From Lysobacter sp. Root494 (GTDB lineage Bacteria > Pseudomonadota > Gammaproteobacteria > Xanthomonadales > Xanthomonadaceae): a stretch of DNA of 64,000 nucleotides. Positions 1 through 9,486 of this stretch are shown here, piece after piece; positions within the stretch are counted from its first letter, which is position 1; each line of letters starts with the position of its first letter. Both the position numbers and the translations under genes were made by a program. Under the pieces are notes generated by a model. It saw nothing but the letters and a program-made list of their open reading frames with translations, had not been told where the DNA came from and searched no databases. The stretch is taken from NCBI RefSeq assembly GCF_001427225.1, contig NZ_LMFH01000007.1, positions 285,827 through 349,826 on the forward strand, in the 5' to 3' direction.

Positions 1-165
1 CAGCCGCTCGACTTCGGCCAGGAATTCGGGCGAACGCTGCTCGGCGAGGATGTCGCCGACCAGCGCGCCCAGCATGTTCACGTCTTCGCGCAGCAGCGTG
101 TCGGTGGGCGCGAACTCGATGGTGCGCAGGGGTTCGGACGTCGTCGCGGGCACGGGCAGGTTCAT
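1..165 (-). CDS. ppc: Phosphoenolpyruvate carboxylase, N-terminal fragment
   Basis: Only the first 55 codons lie in the window; the gene runs off the left edge. The start is the ATG at 165. The translated stretch [16 protein letters not shown] followed by AEQ resembles the N-terminal helix of bacterial PEP carboxylases (a L-R-E-D-V-x-x-L-G pattern). That enzyme carboxylates PEP to oxaloacetate to refill the TCA cycle. Identification rests on this short motif only, so the family call is probable rather than certain. Confidence 0.7.
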   Translation of the reverse strand, partial: MNLPVPATTSEPLRTIEFAPTDTLLREDVNMLGALVGDILAEQRSPEFLAEVERL

Positions 166-205
166 CCCGCGAGTCTAGGACGGGATCGTGTTGCGCGGCA
201 GCATG

Positions 206-246
206 ATTTCGCTTGTAACGAAAATGGCCTGATGACGGAGCGTCAT
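206..246. promoter_or_regulatory. Two short inverted repeats upstream of ppc
   Basis: Between ppc (starting at 165 on the minus strand) and the end of gshA (390) there are 224 bases without a gene. They hold a 5-bp inverted repeat around 207-223 (TTTCG / CGAAA) and a perfect 6-bp inverted repeat at 232-246 (ATGACG, 3-base spacer, CGTCAT). They sit 40-80 bases upstream of the ppc start, where a promoter or operator would be expected. No factor can be named. Confidence 0.25.
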
Positions 247-389
247 GAGCTCATGGCAGGAACCGTGGACCTGGCGGTGCCCTGCAGGAGCACCATTCCG
301 GCCAGGGCCAGCCTCTGCGCGTGATTTCAAAAGCATGGGGCCCGGTTTTTCCGGAGTGTCGATATCCGGCGTCGTACCGCGTACCGATA

Positions 390-1754
390 TCAGTACGCGA
401 ATTCGCGGAACACCCGGTCGATGTCGCCGCCCCACTCGTCATGGAACAGCGCGAGCTTGCGTTCCGCCGGCGTCTCGTTGGCTTCGGCGAACTCGATCAG
501 TGGCTCGAGGAAGCGGCTTTCGTCGGTACCGCTGCTGTTGAGGCGCGCGCGGCGCTGCAGGCCGGCGGCCGCGATGCGCAAGGCTTCGAGCGCGAGGTCG
601 CGCACGCTGCCGGCGCGGAACGGCAGCTTCAATGCATGTTTCGGCACGCCATCGCGCAAGGCATTGCGTTCGGCCATGGTGAAGTCGCGGACTAGGTCCC
701 ACGCGGCATCCAGCGATGCATCGTCGTAGAGCAGGCCGACCCAGAATGCGGGCAGCGCGCATAACCGGTTCCATGGACCGCCATCGGCGCCGCGCATTTC
801 CAGGTACTTCTTCAGGCGCACTTCCGGGAACGCGGTGGTCATGTGATCCGACCAGTCGCGCAGCGTCGGCAACGCACCGGGCAGCACGTCGAGTTCGCCC
901 TTGAGGAACTTGCGGAACGATTTTCCGCTCGCATCCACGTATTCACCATCGCGGTACGAGAAATACATCGGCACGTCGAGCAGGTAGTCGACGTAGCGTT
1001 CAAAGCCGAAGCCGTCTTCGAACACGAAATCGAGCATCCCGGTGCGATCGGGATCGGTATCGGTCCAGATATGTGAGCGGTACGAGAGATAGCCGTTGGG
1101 CTTGCCTTCGGTGAATGGCGAATCGGCGAAGAGCGCGGTCGCGATCGGCTGCAGCGCCAGCGAAACGCGGAACTTCTTCACCATGTCGGCTTCGCTGCTG
1201 AAGTCGAGGTTGACCTGCACCGTGCAGGTGCGCGTCATCATGTCGAGGCCGAGGTCGCCGCGCCTGGGCATGTAGTCGCGCATGATCTTGTAGCGGCCTT
1301 TCGGCATCCATGGCATGTCCTCGCGCTTCCACTTGGGCTGGAAGCCCATGCCGAGAAAACCGAGCTGCAGTTCCTCCGCCACGGTCTTTACTTCGGCGAG
1401 ATGCGTGTTGGTTTCCCGGCAGGTGTCGTGGATGGTTTCCAGCGGCGCGCCGGACAGTTCGAGCTGCCCGGCCGGTTCCAGCGTGACCGATGCGCCGTCC
1501 TTGAGCAGTGCGATCGTGCGGCCATGCTCCTGCACTGGCGTCCAGCCGAAACGGGTGAGTCCCGTGAGCAGCGCCTCGATGCCGCGATCGCCGTCGAAGG
1601 TGGGTGGACGCAGGTCGTCGAGGCGGAAACCGAACTTCTCGTGCTCGGTGCCGATGCGCCATTCCGCGCGCGGCTTGCTGCCCGAGGCAAGGTATTCGAT
1701 CAGCTCGCGCTGGTCGGTGATCGGGGATTCGGCGACGTTGCTCGGGCTCGACAT
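390..1754 (-). CDS. gshA: Glutamate--cysteine ligase (plant/proteobacterial type)
   Basis: This 454-residue protein belongs to the GCS2 family of gamma-glutamylcysteine synthetases found in plants, alphaproteobacteria and xanthomonads. It catalyses the ATP-dependent first step of glutathione synthesis in the cytoplasm. Family-typical stretches include [12 protein letters not shown] near residue 30, [12 protein letters not shown] near 110, [20 protein letters not shown] near 145 and the Tyr/Arg-rich [19 protein letters not shown] near 225. The longer open frame extends upstream, but the N-terminus [15 protein letters not shown] at 1754 matches the usual start. The gene stands alone, followed by the ppc promoter region. 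Confidence 0.93.
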   Translation of the reverse strand: MSSPSNVAESPITDQRELIEYLASGSKPRAEWRIGTEHEKFGFRLDDLRPPTFDGDRGIEALLTGLTRFGWTPVQEHGRTIALLKDGASVTLEPAGQLELSGAPLETIHDTCRETNTHLAEVKTVAEELQLGFLGMGFQPKWKREDMPWMPKGRYKIMRDYMPRRGDLGLDMMTRTCTVQVNLDFSSEADMVKKFRVSLALQPIATALFADSPFTEGKPNGYLSYRSHIWTDTDPDRTGMLDFVFEDGFGFERYVDYLLDVPMYFSYRDGEYVDASGKSFRKFLKGELDVLPGALPTLRDWSDHMTTAFPEVRLKKYLEMRGADGGPWNRLCALPAFWVGLLYDDASLDAAWDLVRDFTMAERNALRDGVPKHALKLPFRAGSVRDLALEALRIAAAGLQRRARLNSSGTDESRFLEPLIEFAEANETPAERKLALFHDEWGGDIDRVFREFAY

Positions 1755-2133
1755 GCAGTGGTCTCGTTGAATCCCGCTTGTGCTGCGGGTGGAGCGGCGG
1801 TTCTGAAGCGATTCGGGAATCCGGACGCGATATGGGGCCGGCGCCCACCTACCGCAACACCGAAAGCAGCGGGGCAGCATAGCCCTTCGCCATGACGCGA
1901 TTGCCTGCCCCGCCGCGCCAGCTGTGTTCCAGTGTTGCGGCGGCCGGCCGCCGCGAACGATGGGGCGTGGCCTGCGATGGTCGCGTGGAGTGCGCTGGCG
2001 CTTTTCCGTGTCCGCGGTCCTGGCCGGATCGGGCAGCAATGACGATGACTACGTTTTCACCGCGCGCCGCTTCGTTGCATTGCGCGCCGCTCCCTAGAAT
2101 CGCCATGCGCCCACCGGCGCTACGGAGACTGCG
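1755..2133. other. Divergent intergenic region gshA / amylase
   Basis: These 379 bases separate two divergent genes and hold no convincing reading frame or RNA gene. A -10-like TAGAAT lies at 2095-2100, about 33 bases before the amylase ATG, but no good -35 box sits at the right distance. The gshA promoter must also lie here and was not recognised. Confidence 0.35.
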
Positions 2134-3993
2134 ATGAGACTGCTGATCGTGCTATGCCTCGCCCTGCTGTGCAGTCCCGCCCATGCCCGCGACTTCGCCA
2201 TAGACCATCTCGAACCCGCGAGCTGGTGGGTCGGGATGAAGCACGATCGCGTCGAACTGATGGTGCACGGGCGCGGTATCAGTGAACTGACGCCGCGCCT
2301 GTCGCATCCGGGCGTGTCGATTGCCGGCGTGGAGAAGGGCGAGAACCCGAACTATCTGTTCGTCACGCTCGCCATCGCGCCCGATGCGAAGCCGGCCGCA
2401 TTCGACATCGAGTTCTACGACGGCACGAAGCGCGTGCTCCGCCATCCCTGGCGCGTGGATGCGCGCGAAGCTGGCTCGGCGCAGCGTCGCGGCTTCGATG
2501 CCTCCGATGCGATCTACCTGGTCACGCCCGACCGCTTCGCCAATGCCGATCCGCGCAACGACAGTGCACCGGACATGAGCGAGGCCGCCTATCGCGCGAG
2601 TTCCAACGGCCGCCATGGCGGCGACATCGCCGGCATCCGCCGGCACCTGGATTACATCGCGGGCCTGGGTTTCACCCAGCTTTGGCCGACGCCGCTGCTG
2701 GAAAACAACCAGCCCGGCTACTCGTACCACGGTTACGCGATCACCGATCTGTACCGCACCGATCCGCGCATGGGCAGCAACGAGGACTATCGCGCGCTAT
2801 CGAAGGAAGCGCGCGCGCGCGACATCGGCCTGATCATGGACGTGGTGCTCAACCACATCGGTTCGAAGCACTGGTGGATGACCGATCCGCCCGCCCCCGA
2901 CTGGTTCAACCATCCCGGCAACTACGTCGAAACCAACCACCGCCGCACCACCGTGCAGGATCCGCATGCCGCGCCGGCGGACCGCGCGCTGTTCACCGAT
3001 GGCTGGTTCGTGACGGCGATGCCCGACCTCAACCAGCGCAACCCGCACCTCGCGCGCTACCTGATCCAGAACACGCTGTGGTGGATCGAATACGCAGGCC
3101 TGTCGGGCATCCGCGAGGACACGTTCGGCTATGCGGACACCGACTTCCTCAGCGCATGGGCCAAGGCAGTGCTCGACGAATACCCGGACTTCGCGATGGT
3201 CGGCGAGGAATGGAGCCCGAACCCGGCGATCGTCGCGCACTGGCAGCGCGGCAAGACGAATCCCGACGGGCACGTGCCGTATATGCCGAGCATGATGGAT
3301 TTCCCGCTGCACATCGCGCTGCGCACGGCGTTGACGCAGCCCGAAGGCTGGGACTACGGCTTCGTAGGCTTGTACGAAATGCTGGCCAACGACTTCCTGT
3401 ATCCGGATGCGGGCCGACTCGTCGTCTTCGCCGAGAACCACGACACGCCGCGTGCGCTGGCGCATTTCGATGGCGACATCAGATTGTGGAAGATGGCGAT
3501 GGCGTACATCGCAACGGTTCGCGGCACGCCACAGTTCTACTACGGCTCCGAAGTGCTGCTTCGTGGCCCGAAGGAACGCAATGACGGCCTGCTGCGCGCG
3601 GACATGCCCGGCGGCTGGGCCGGCGATGCGGCCGACGCATTCACTGCACGCGGACTCACGCCGGAGCAGCGCGACGCGCAGGACTTCGTGCGCGCGCTGT
3701 TCAACTGGCGCAAGCGCACGCCGGTGCTGCATGGCGGGAAGCTGCAGCACTTCGCGCCGCAAGATGGCGTGTATGTGTACTTCCGTTACGACGGCACGCC
3801 GGACAAGAGCGGGAAGATGGTGATGGTGGCGTTGAACAAGAATGCGGAGACGACATCGTTGCAGCTGGATCGCTTCGCGGATTTCATCGGCACGGGCACG
3901 CAGGCGCGTGATGCACTGACTGGCAAGCTGGTGACGCTGGGCGAGAGACTGACACTGCCGGGGAAGTCGGCGACGCTGCTCGAGATCAAGTGA
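2134..3993 (+). CDS. Secreted GH13 alpha-amylase / cyclomaltodextrinase-like enzyme
   Basis: This 619-residue enzyme is predicted to hydrolyse alpha-1,4 glucans or maltodextrins in the periplasm. Residues 1-18 form a signal peptide (cut after AHA). An N-terminal beta-sandwich of the cyclomaltodextrinase type covers about 20-110, then the GH13 barrel. All four GH13 signature regions are present: DVVLNH near 237, GIREDT with the nucleophile Asp329, VGEEW with the acid/base Glu358, and ENHD with Asp437. A C-terminal beta domain ends the chain. It resembles neopullulanase/SusA-like enzymes; exact specificity cannot be read from the sequence. It is monocistronic and convergent with engB. Confidence 0.88.
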   Translation: MRLLIVLCLALLCSPAHARDFAIDHLEPASWWVGMKHDRVELMVHGRGISELTPRLSHPGVSIAGVEKGENPNYLFVTLAIAPDAKPAAFDIEFYDGTKRVLRHPWRVDAREAGSAQRRGFDASDAIYLVTPDRFANADPRNDSAPDMSEAAYRASSNGRHGGDIAGIRRHLDYIAGLGFTQLWPTPLLENNQPGYSYHGYAITDLYRTDPRMGSNEDYRALSKEARARDIGLIMDVVLNHIGSKHWWMTDPPAPDWFNHPGNYVETNHRRTTVQDPHAAPADRALFTDGWFVTAMPDLNQRNPHLARYLIQNTLWWIEYAGLSGIREDTFGYADTDFLSAWAKAVLDEYPDFAMVGEEWSPNPAIVAHWQRGKTNPDGHVPYMPSMMDFPLHIALRTALTQPEGWDYGFVGLYEMLANDFLYPDAGRLVVFAENHDTPRALAHFDGDIRLWKMAMAYIATVRGTPQFYYGSEVLLRGPKERNDGLLRADMPGGWAGDAADAFTARGLTPEQRDAQDFVRALFNWRKRTPVLHGGKLQHFAPQDGVYVYFRYDGTPDKSGKMVMVALNKNAETTSLQLDRFADFIGTGTQARDALTGKLVTLGERLTLPGKSATLLEIK

Positions 3994-4089
3994 CCGCCGG
4001 GAGCGTAGCGCCGCGCTGCGCGGTGCGGTTGCCAGGAGCAGCGGAGCAGGCTCCGCTCTGCAAAAAAGCGTCAGCAGGGTTGCTTCGGA

Positions 4090-4719
4090 TCAGAATTCCA
4101 GCCAGCGCCCGATCACCGCGCGCGCTTCTTCCACGCCCTGCTTCGACTCGCCCGAGAATGTCTGCACGCTGACGGTATCGCCATAGGCGCGCGACAGTTC
4201 CATGCGCACGGCCTGCAGGGTGTTCGCCGCCGCGCCGCGGCTGAGCTTGTCGGCCTTGGTCAGCAGCACGTGCGCGGGAAGCTCGCGGCGTACCGCGTAG
4301 CCGAGCATCTGCCGGTCGTAGTCCTTGAGCGGATGGCGGATGTCCATGACCACCACCAGGCCGCGCAGCGCCTGCCGGGTGGCGAAGTAGCTTTCGAGGA
4401 AGGCCTGCCAGTGCGCCTGCAGGTCCTGTGGGACCTTGGCGTAACCGTATCCCGGCAGGTCGACCAGGTATTTGTCCCCGGGCGGATTGGTGCCGGTGGG
4501 GGTGAAGTCGAAGAACACCAGCTGCTGGGTGCGGCCGGGCGTCTTGGAGACGCGAGCCAGCGCGTTCTGCTGGCAGATCGCATTGAGGGCACTCGACTTG
4601 CCGGCATTGGAGCGGCCGGCGAAGGCGACTTCGAACCCGCCGTCGGATGGGAGCTGGCGGGGGTTGTGCGCCGAGAGCAGATATCGGGCGCGGACGAACG
4701 GGTTTGGGGTGGTGGCCAT
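4090..4719 (-). CDS. engB: Ribosome biogenesis GTPase YihA/YsxC (EngB)
   Basis: This 209-residue TRAFAC-class GTPase assists assembly of the large ribosomal subunit. The P-loop GRSNAGKSS is at residues 35-43, the G3 motif DLPG at 87-90 (followed by YGYAK) and the G4 motif TKAD at 154-157. Length and motif spacing are normal for EngB. The ATG at 4719 is the first in frame that gives the usual N-terminus. It is divergent from the cytochrome c4 gene, the arrangement seen in xanthomonads. Confidence 0.96.
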   Translation of the reverse strand: MATTPNPFVRARYLLSAHNPRQLPSDGGFEVAFAGRSNAGKSSALNAICQQNALARVSKTPGRTQQLVFFDFTPTGTNPPGDKYLVDLPGYGYAKVPQDLQAHWQAFLESYFATRQALRGLVVVMDIRHPLKDYDRQMLGYAVRRELPAHVLLTKADKLSRGAAANTLQAVRMELSRAYGDTVSVQTFSGESKQGVEEARAVIGRWLEF

Positions 4720-4953
4720 GGGTAAAGGATCGCATGCCGCCCGCGATCAGCCCCGAACCGCGGCAACAGCGCTCCCGCGCGTGTGAATGGAGAGCTGGAA
4801 CGCCGGCATTTTCTGGCGGTCGGCTTCAACCAGCAGGCGGGAAAATGCGCGCCGGACTGGCTTCGCGTTGACCGTCCCGCACTCCGCAACGATAATTTCG
4901 CGGTTTCGGCGCCCGCTTCCGGGCGCCCCTCAGAGCACCCCGGAGCCCAGCTC

Positions 4954-5730
4954 ATGCGCCACGCCCGAGTCCTCGGCCTCGTCGGTATCGCTGCTTTCGC
5001 AGCTGCCGCCGTCGCCTTCGCCCAAGCCACGGTCACCCCGGTGCCGGACAACGCACCCGTGCAGGCCGCGCCGCTGGTCGAAAAGCCGGCCACGTGGGGC
5101 GATGCCAAGGCGGGCGCCGCCAAGGCCGGCACCTGCGCCGCCTGCCACGGCCTCGATGGCAACCCGACCGATCCGCAGTACCCGCGCCTGGCCGGCATGC
5201 CGGAGCGGTACGTCGCCCACCAGATCGCCCTGTTCAAGAGCGGCGAGCGCAACACCGGCATGGCCGCGGTGATGAAGCCGTACGCCGATGCGCTGACCGC
5301 GCAGGACGCGCGCGACCTGGGCGCCTATTTCGCCACCCAGAAGGCGGGCGCCGGCGTCGCCGACGACAGCGTGATCGCCACTGGCCCGAACAAGGACAAG
5401 AAGTTCTTCGAAGTCGGCCAGCAGCTGTTCCACAGCGGCGACAAGGCCCGCGGCATCCCGGCGTGCATGGCGTGCCACGGCCCCGTCGGCGCCGGCAATC
5501 CGGGCCCGGCCTATCCGGCCGTGGCCGGCCAGCAGGCCGCCTACGTGCAGCGCCGCCTCGAGGAATACCGCGCCGGCACTACCACGCAGCAGGACCCGCA
5601 CCTGTTCAACATGATGGCCGCCATCGCCGGCAAGCTGACCGACGAAGAGATCGGCGCGCTTGCCAACTACGTGCAGGGCCTGCACCCGCGCGCCGACGAG
5701 GTCGCGGTGGAAGCAGCCCCGGCCCACTGA
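4954..5730 (+). CDS. Diheme cytochrome c4
   Basis: This 258-residue periplasmic electron carrier has two class I cytochrome c domains. The heme attachment sites are CAACH at residues 61-65 and CMACH at 171-175, with distal Met candidates in each half (AAVMKP, FNMMAA). Residues 1-23 form a signal peptide ending AFA. Cytochrome c4 usually passes electrons to terminal oxidases. The open frame continues upstream of 4954, but only this ATG puts the signal peptide at the N-terminus, and a GGAG lies about 10 bases before it. A strong terminator follows. Confidence 0.92.
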   Translation: MRHARVLGLVGIAAFAAAAVAFAQATVTPVPDNAPVQAAPLVEKPATWGDAKAGAAKAGTCAACHGLDGNPTDPQYPRLAGMPERYVAHQIALFKSGERNTGMAAVMKPYADALTAQDARDLGAYFATQKAGAGVADDSVIATGPNKDKKFFEVGQQLFHSGDKARGIPACMACHGPVGAGNPGPAYPAVAGQQAAYVQRRLEEYRAGTTTQQDPHLFNMMAAIAGKLTDEEIGALANYVQGLHPRADEVAVEAAPAH

Positions 5731-5785
5731 GCACTGAACCTGCGCACCGGTCGGCGGTCACAGACTGCCGCTGCGTTGTTCAATA

Positions 5786-5820
5786 CGCCGACCGTGCTGT
5801 CACGGTCGGCGTTCTTGTTT
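5786..5820 (+). terminator. Rho-independent terminator after cytochrome c4
   Basis: A perfect 11-bp stem (5786-5796 with 5801-5811) closes a CTGT tetraloop and is followed by TTCTTGTTT. It separates cytochrome c4 from the dsbA pair, so dsbA probably needs its own promoter between here and 5877. Confidence 0.85.
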
Positions 5821-5876
5821 CCGGCCGGCGCACCGATTTGCTTCGCCACTCTTCGCCTCTTTAGCGAACCCAGACC

Positions 5877-6512
5877 ATGACCCTTCGCCTGAGTTTCCTG
5901 CTCGCCCTGCTCCTGCCCTTCAGTGCCTTTGCCGCGACGCCGGCCGCTCCAGTCGAAGGCACTGACTACGAAGTCATCGAGAACGGCGCCCCATACGAAC
6001 CCATCGCGGGACGCATCGAAGTCGCCGAGGTCTTCGGCTACACCTGCCCGCACTGCGCGCACTTCGAACCGGCGGTGCAGGCGTGGAAGGCGAAGCTGCC
6101 CAAGGACGTGACGTTCACGCCGGTCGCGGCGCCCTTCGGCGGTTACTGGATGCCGTACGCGCGCGGCTTCTTCGCGGCGAAGGCGCTGGGCATCGCCGAT
6201 CGTTCGCATGAAGCCGTCTTCCGCGCGCTGCATGAGGACGGCACGCTGCCGCGCAATCCCACCGATGGCGAGCTGGCTGGCTTCTACGCGCAGTTCGGCG
6301 TGCCGCCGGAACGCTTCGTGGCCACTCTCAACAGTCCTGGCGTCGATGCGGCGCTGGAGCGCGCGCGGGCCTTCCTGGAACGCAGTGGCGTGGAAGGCAC
6401 GCCGACGCTGATCGTCGCCGGCAAGTACCGCGTCATCGCGCCGCAGGCCGATGCCCTGCGCGTCGCCAGCCAGCTGGTCGCGCGCGAGCGCGCCGCGAGG
6501 GGCCGCCGCTAG
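5877..6512 (+). CDS. dsbA: Periplasmic thiol:disulfide oxidoreductase DsbA
   Basis: This 211-residue DsbA-family protein introduces disulfide bonds into exported proteins. Residues 1-19 are a signal peptide (LPFSAFA). The thioredoxin-fold active site CPHC is at 57-60 in the context VFGYTCPHCAHFEP. The cis-Pro loop is GVEGTPTLIV near 175. It is followed 114 bases later by a paralogue with the same FEP/AGRIEVAEVF block, so the two arose by tandem duplication. Confidence 0.92.
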   Translation: MTLRLSFLLALLLPFSAFAATPAAPVEGTDYEVIENGAPYEPIAGRIEVAEVFGYTCPHCAHFEPAVQAWKAKLPKDVTFTPVAAPFGGYWMPYARGFFAAKALGIADRSHEAVFRALHEDGTLPRNPTDGELAGFYAQFGVPPERFVATLNSPGVDAALERARAFLERSGVEGTPTLIVAGKYRVIAPQADALRVASQLVARERAARGRR

Positions 6513-6626
6513 GCGCGCACGCGAGACGCACACGCCCGGCTGAGGCGGCGCTCGTTATCCTTGCCGCCGGCACCCTTTTCCGACACGCGCGGCTTCATGC
6601 CGCCGATCCGCTACGTGGAGAAATAC

Positions 6627-7412
6627 ATGAACCTGCGCCCGGCCCTGCTGCTGTTCGCCCTGCTTTCGCTAGCCGCCTGCAACCGGCAGGGCGAAGCGCC
6701 TGCCGCTCCTTCCGAAACACCGGCCGCCGCTGCTTCCCCCACAGACGCAGCAACCGCACCGGCTGCCGCTACCGAAACCGCGGCGCCTGAAGTCGCGCCC
6801 GAACCCACGCCCGCCGCGACCCCGGACACGCCGGTCGGTCCCGCGCCCGTCGCCGGCATCGACTATGTCGAGATCCCGGGCGGCCAGCCCTTCGAACCCA
6901 CCGCCGGCCGCATCGAAGTCGCGGAAGTCTTCAGCTACACCTGCCCGCACTGCGCGCAGTTCGAGCCGCTCGTCCTCGCCTGGCGCGCACGCCAGCCGGC
7001 TGACGTGAAGTTCACCCCGGTCGCGGGCTTCTTCGGCGGCAATCCGGAACCCTTCGCGAAGGCCTTCTATGCCGCCGAAGCCCTTGGCCTGCGCGCGAAA
7101 ACGCACGAAGCGATGTTCCGCGCGATCCACATCGACCGCTCGCTCGACGCGATGAAGGCGACGCCGGAAGACATCGCGGCGTTCTACGGCAAGTTCGGCG
7201 CCGAGCCGAAGCAGTTCGCCAGCGCGATGTCGAGCTTCGCCACCGATGCCAAGGTGAAGCGCGCCAACCAGTTCATCGCAAAGTCCGGCGTCGAAGGCAG
7301 CCCGGGCATCGTCGTCGACGGCAAGTATCGCGTCACCGGCAAGACGCTCGAAGACATGCTGCGCATCACCACGCACCTGGTGGCGAAGGAACGCGCGGCG
7401 CGCGGCGGCTGA
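6627..7412 (+). CDS. DsbA-family lipoprotein thiol:disulfide oxidoreductase
   Basis: This is a 261-residue second DsbA paralogue. A lipobox LAAC puts the acylated cysteine at residue 18. An Ala/Pro/Thr-rich linker (about 20-75) then tethers a DsbA domain with active site CPHC at 106-109 and a GVEGSPGIVV loop near 220. The start at 6627 has GTGGAG six bases upstream and gives the correct lipoprotein signal; the longer frame would destroy it. It probably acts at a membrane surface beside the soluble DsbA encoded just upstream. The cis-Pro loop differs (S-P-G instead of T-P-T), so substrate choice may differ. Confidence 0.88.
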   Translation: MNLRPALLLFALLSLAACNRQGEAPAAPSETPAAAASPTDAATAPAAATETAAPEVAPEPTPAATPDTPVGPAPVAGIDYVEIPGGQPFEPTAGRIEVAEVFSYTCPHCAQFEPLVLAWRARQPADVKFTPVAGFFGGNPEPFAKAFYAAEALGLRAKTHEAMFRAIHIDRSLDAMKATPEDIAAFYGKFGAEPKQFASAMSSFATDAKVKRANQFIAKSGVEGSPGIVVDGKYRVTGKTLEDMLRITTHLVAKERAARGG

Positions 7413-7434
7413 GCCGGTCTGCGCGGCGGTGGTC

Positions 7435-8211
7435 ATGGATAAAGCGACAGGCCACCGCCGGCTGAAACTGCTGAGCGCGAACATCCAGGCCGGCTCCAGC
7501 ACGCGGCGCTACAGCGATTACGCGACCCGCAGCTGGTCGCACGTGCTGCCGTTGGGCAAGCGGCCGAGCCTGGATGCGATCGCGCAACTCGCCGGCGAGC
7601 ACGACATCGTCGGCCTCAACGAAAGCGACCCCGGCAGCCTGCGCTCGGGCTTCACCAACCAGACGCACTACCTCGCGCAGCGCGCCGGCTTCCATTACTG
7701 GAGCCACCAGCCGAACCGCCGCGTCGGCGGCGTGGCGTCGAGCGCAAACGGCTTGCTGAGCAAGCTCGAACCGGTCGAAGTCATGGATCACTCGCTGCCC
7801 GGGCGCATCGCCGGCCGCGGCGTGCTGATGGCCCGTTTCGGTGACGACGAGGATTCGCTCACGATCGCGGTCGCGCATCTTTCGCTGGGCGCGCAGTCGC
7901 GCGCCTCGCAGCTCTCCTTCATCGCCGAGCTGCTGCACGACCATCCCTACGCGGTGCTGATGGGCGACTTCAACTGCGACATCGACCGTCCGGAAATGGC
8001 GACGCTGTTCCGGCGCACGCGCCTGCAGCCGCCCGCGCACGCGGTACCCACGTTCCCGAGCTGGCGCCCCCAGCGCGCGATCGACCACATCCTGCTCGGC
8101 GACGGCCTCGCCCTCGCCTGCGAACGCGCGCGCGCCCTGCCCGCGGCGTTTTCGGATCACCTGGCGTTGTCGCTGGAACTGGATGTGCCGGCGAGCGCGA
8201 TTCGGAGTTGA
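7435..8211 (+). CDS. Endonuclease/exonuclease/phosphatase family protein
   Basis: This roughly 258-residue cytoplasmic protein has the EEP metallohydrolase fold. Visible motifs are LLSANIQ at the N-terminus, GLNES (metal-binding Glu), MGDFNCD near 180, IDHIL near 220 and SDHLA near 240, which match the catalytic Asn/Asp/His set. The substrate (nucleic acid, phospholipid or inositol phosphate) cannot be told. A GTG at 7429 is an alternative start two codons earlier. It follows the dsbA pair by 22 bases and ends three bases from the convergent hydroxylase gene. Confidence 0.82.
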   Translation: MDKATGHRRLKLLSANIQAGSSTRRYSDYATRSWSHVLPLGKRPSLDAIAQLAGEHDIVGLNESDPGSLRSGFTNQTHYLAQRAGFHYWSHQPNRRVGGVASSANGLLSKLEPVEVMDHSLPGRIAGRGVLMARFGDDEDSLTIAVAHLSLGAQSRASQLSFIAELLHDHPYAVLMGDFNCDIDRPEMATLFRRTRLQPPAHAVPTFPSWRPQRAIDHILLGDGLALACERARALPAAFSDHLALSLELDVPASAIRS

Positions 8212-8214
8212 GCG

Positions 8215-9486
8215 CTAACCGCGCTTCAATTCACCGATGCCCTCGACCAGCGCTGCCATGGCATCGCGTTCGGCCAGCGTCAGATGCGGATTCCAGGCAT
8301 CCATCAGCAGGATGACGCGCGTCTCGCCGCTGCGATTCCATGCCTCGTGCAACCAGGTGTCGTCGAAGGCGACACACTCGCCTTCGCGCCAGGCATGGAC
8401 CATGTCGCCGACACGCAGCGCGCAATCCTCGGGAACCAGCAAAGGCAGATGCACGACCGAGCGGATGTTGGTCACGCCATGGTGCGGAAGGATATGCGTG
8501 CCCGGCGACAGCACCGAGAAGCAGACTTCCGGCGCATGTCCGGCAATGCGCAACAGCGGCAATGATTCCAGGACGCGCGCGGCAACCGGGCAGCGCTGCT
8601 GGTTTTCCGCATACGCACGCCCGTGGCGATAGAAGAAGAACGCATCCCAATGCGGCGCGGCATCACCGGCGCTTTGCAGGTACTCGCTCAGGTCGCCCTG
8701 TTCCGGCGCATCGAGGAACGGCGTCAGTACGCCCGGCTCGGCAAGCACCGCGAACGCCTCGTCGCGGATGGCGCGCCATTCGGACTCCAGTGCTTCGATC
8801 CATTCGAAGTCGGCGCGCTTGAAGTAGGGCGCCGACGGTATGTCCGGAAAGAAAAGAAACCTGGGCCGCTGCGACGCGTTTTCCGGCACGACCTCCTCAA
8901 GCGAGAAGTAGCCGCGCAAGGAGCGCTCCACGCGCTTCATTTCCTCGCGCCCGTGGCGCGCAACCAGCGGTTCCATCAGGTTCGCCATCAACTCCGGCCG
9001 TGCGGCACGGACAAATTCCGCGGCGTGCGCCACCTGCGCTCGAAGCCTTGGCGGCGTGCTGGCTTCGTCCAGCCACTTTTCCTCGAGCTGCGCCCGCGTC
9101 AGTGCGCGAAAGTACGATCGCATCGCGCCTTTGCGGTCGCGCGCCTGCTCCAGCAAGCGCCCCAGCTGCAGGTGCGCGAGATACATCCCGGGCGCCAGGC
9201 TGACGGCGAACTCGAGGGCCTGTCGCGCTTCGTCCGGGTATCCCGCCGCTTCCGCGGCCACCGCGAGCTGGCGCAACAACGACGCATTGTCCGGCTCGGC
9301 CCGGCAGGCCTGCTGGAGGTGGGCGACCCCTTCCGCTGCGCGTCCCTGCAGCAGTGCTTCGCGGGCAAGGAATATCCTCGCCTCGACTACTTCTCCGCCG
9401 CCTAATAGCTGCCGGTAGGCAACCGTTGCACGCGGATCACCCGCCTGCGCCCATGCGCGCGCCTGCAGCAACGTGGGCATGCTCAT
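8215..9486 (-). CDS. TPR-containing aspartyl/asparaginyl beta-hydroxylase
   Basis: This 423-residue protein carries TPR-like helical repeats in residues 1-135 and an aspartyl/asparaginyl beta-hydroxylase (cupin, 2OG-Fe) domain in about 215-400. The iron-binding region shows HILPHHGVTNIR for the first His and FDDTWLHEAWNRS for the second; the Arg of NRSGETRVIL fits 2-oxoglutarate binding. Relatives hydroxylate Asp or Asn side chains in peptides and use TPRs to hold the substrate. The start ATGA overlaps the stop of the methyltransferase gene by four bases, so the two are translationally coupled. No signal peptide is seen. The substrate is unknown. Confidence 0.85.
   Translation of the reverse strand: MSMPTLLQARAWAQAGDPRATVAYRQLLGGGEVVEARIFLAREALLQGRAAEGVAHLQQACRAEPDNASLLRQLAVAAEAAGYPDEARQALEFAVSLAPGMYLAHLQLGRLLEQARDRKGAMRSYFRALTRAQLEEKWLDEASTPPRLRAQVAHAAEFVRAARPELMANLMEPLVARHGREEMKRVERSLRGYFSLEEVVPENASQRPRFLFFPDIPSAPYFKRADFEWIEALESEWRAIRDEAFAVLAEPGVLTPFLDAPEQGDLSEYLQSAGDAAPHWDAFFFYRHGRAYAENQQRCPVAARVLESLPLLRIAGHAPEVCFSVLSPGTHILPHHGVTNIRSVVHLPLLVPEDCALRVGDMVHAWREGECVAFDDTWLHEAWNRSGETRVILLMDAWNPHLTLAERDAMAALVEGIGELKRG

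Noticed and set aside
2093..2100. Shared CCTAGAAT promoter motif before the amylase and the M28 peptidase (61583-61590)
   Set aside because: Only two occurrences were noticed and no matching -35 boxes were found; chance cannot be excluded.
4040..4057. Terminator between amylase and engB genes
   Set aside because: A 7-bp stem with CAGG loop exists, but neither strand has a T-run directly after the stem.
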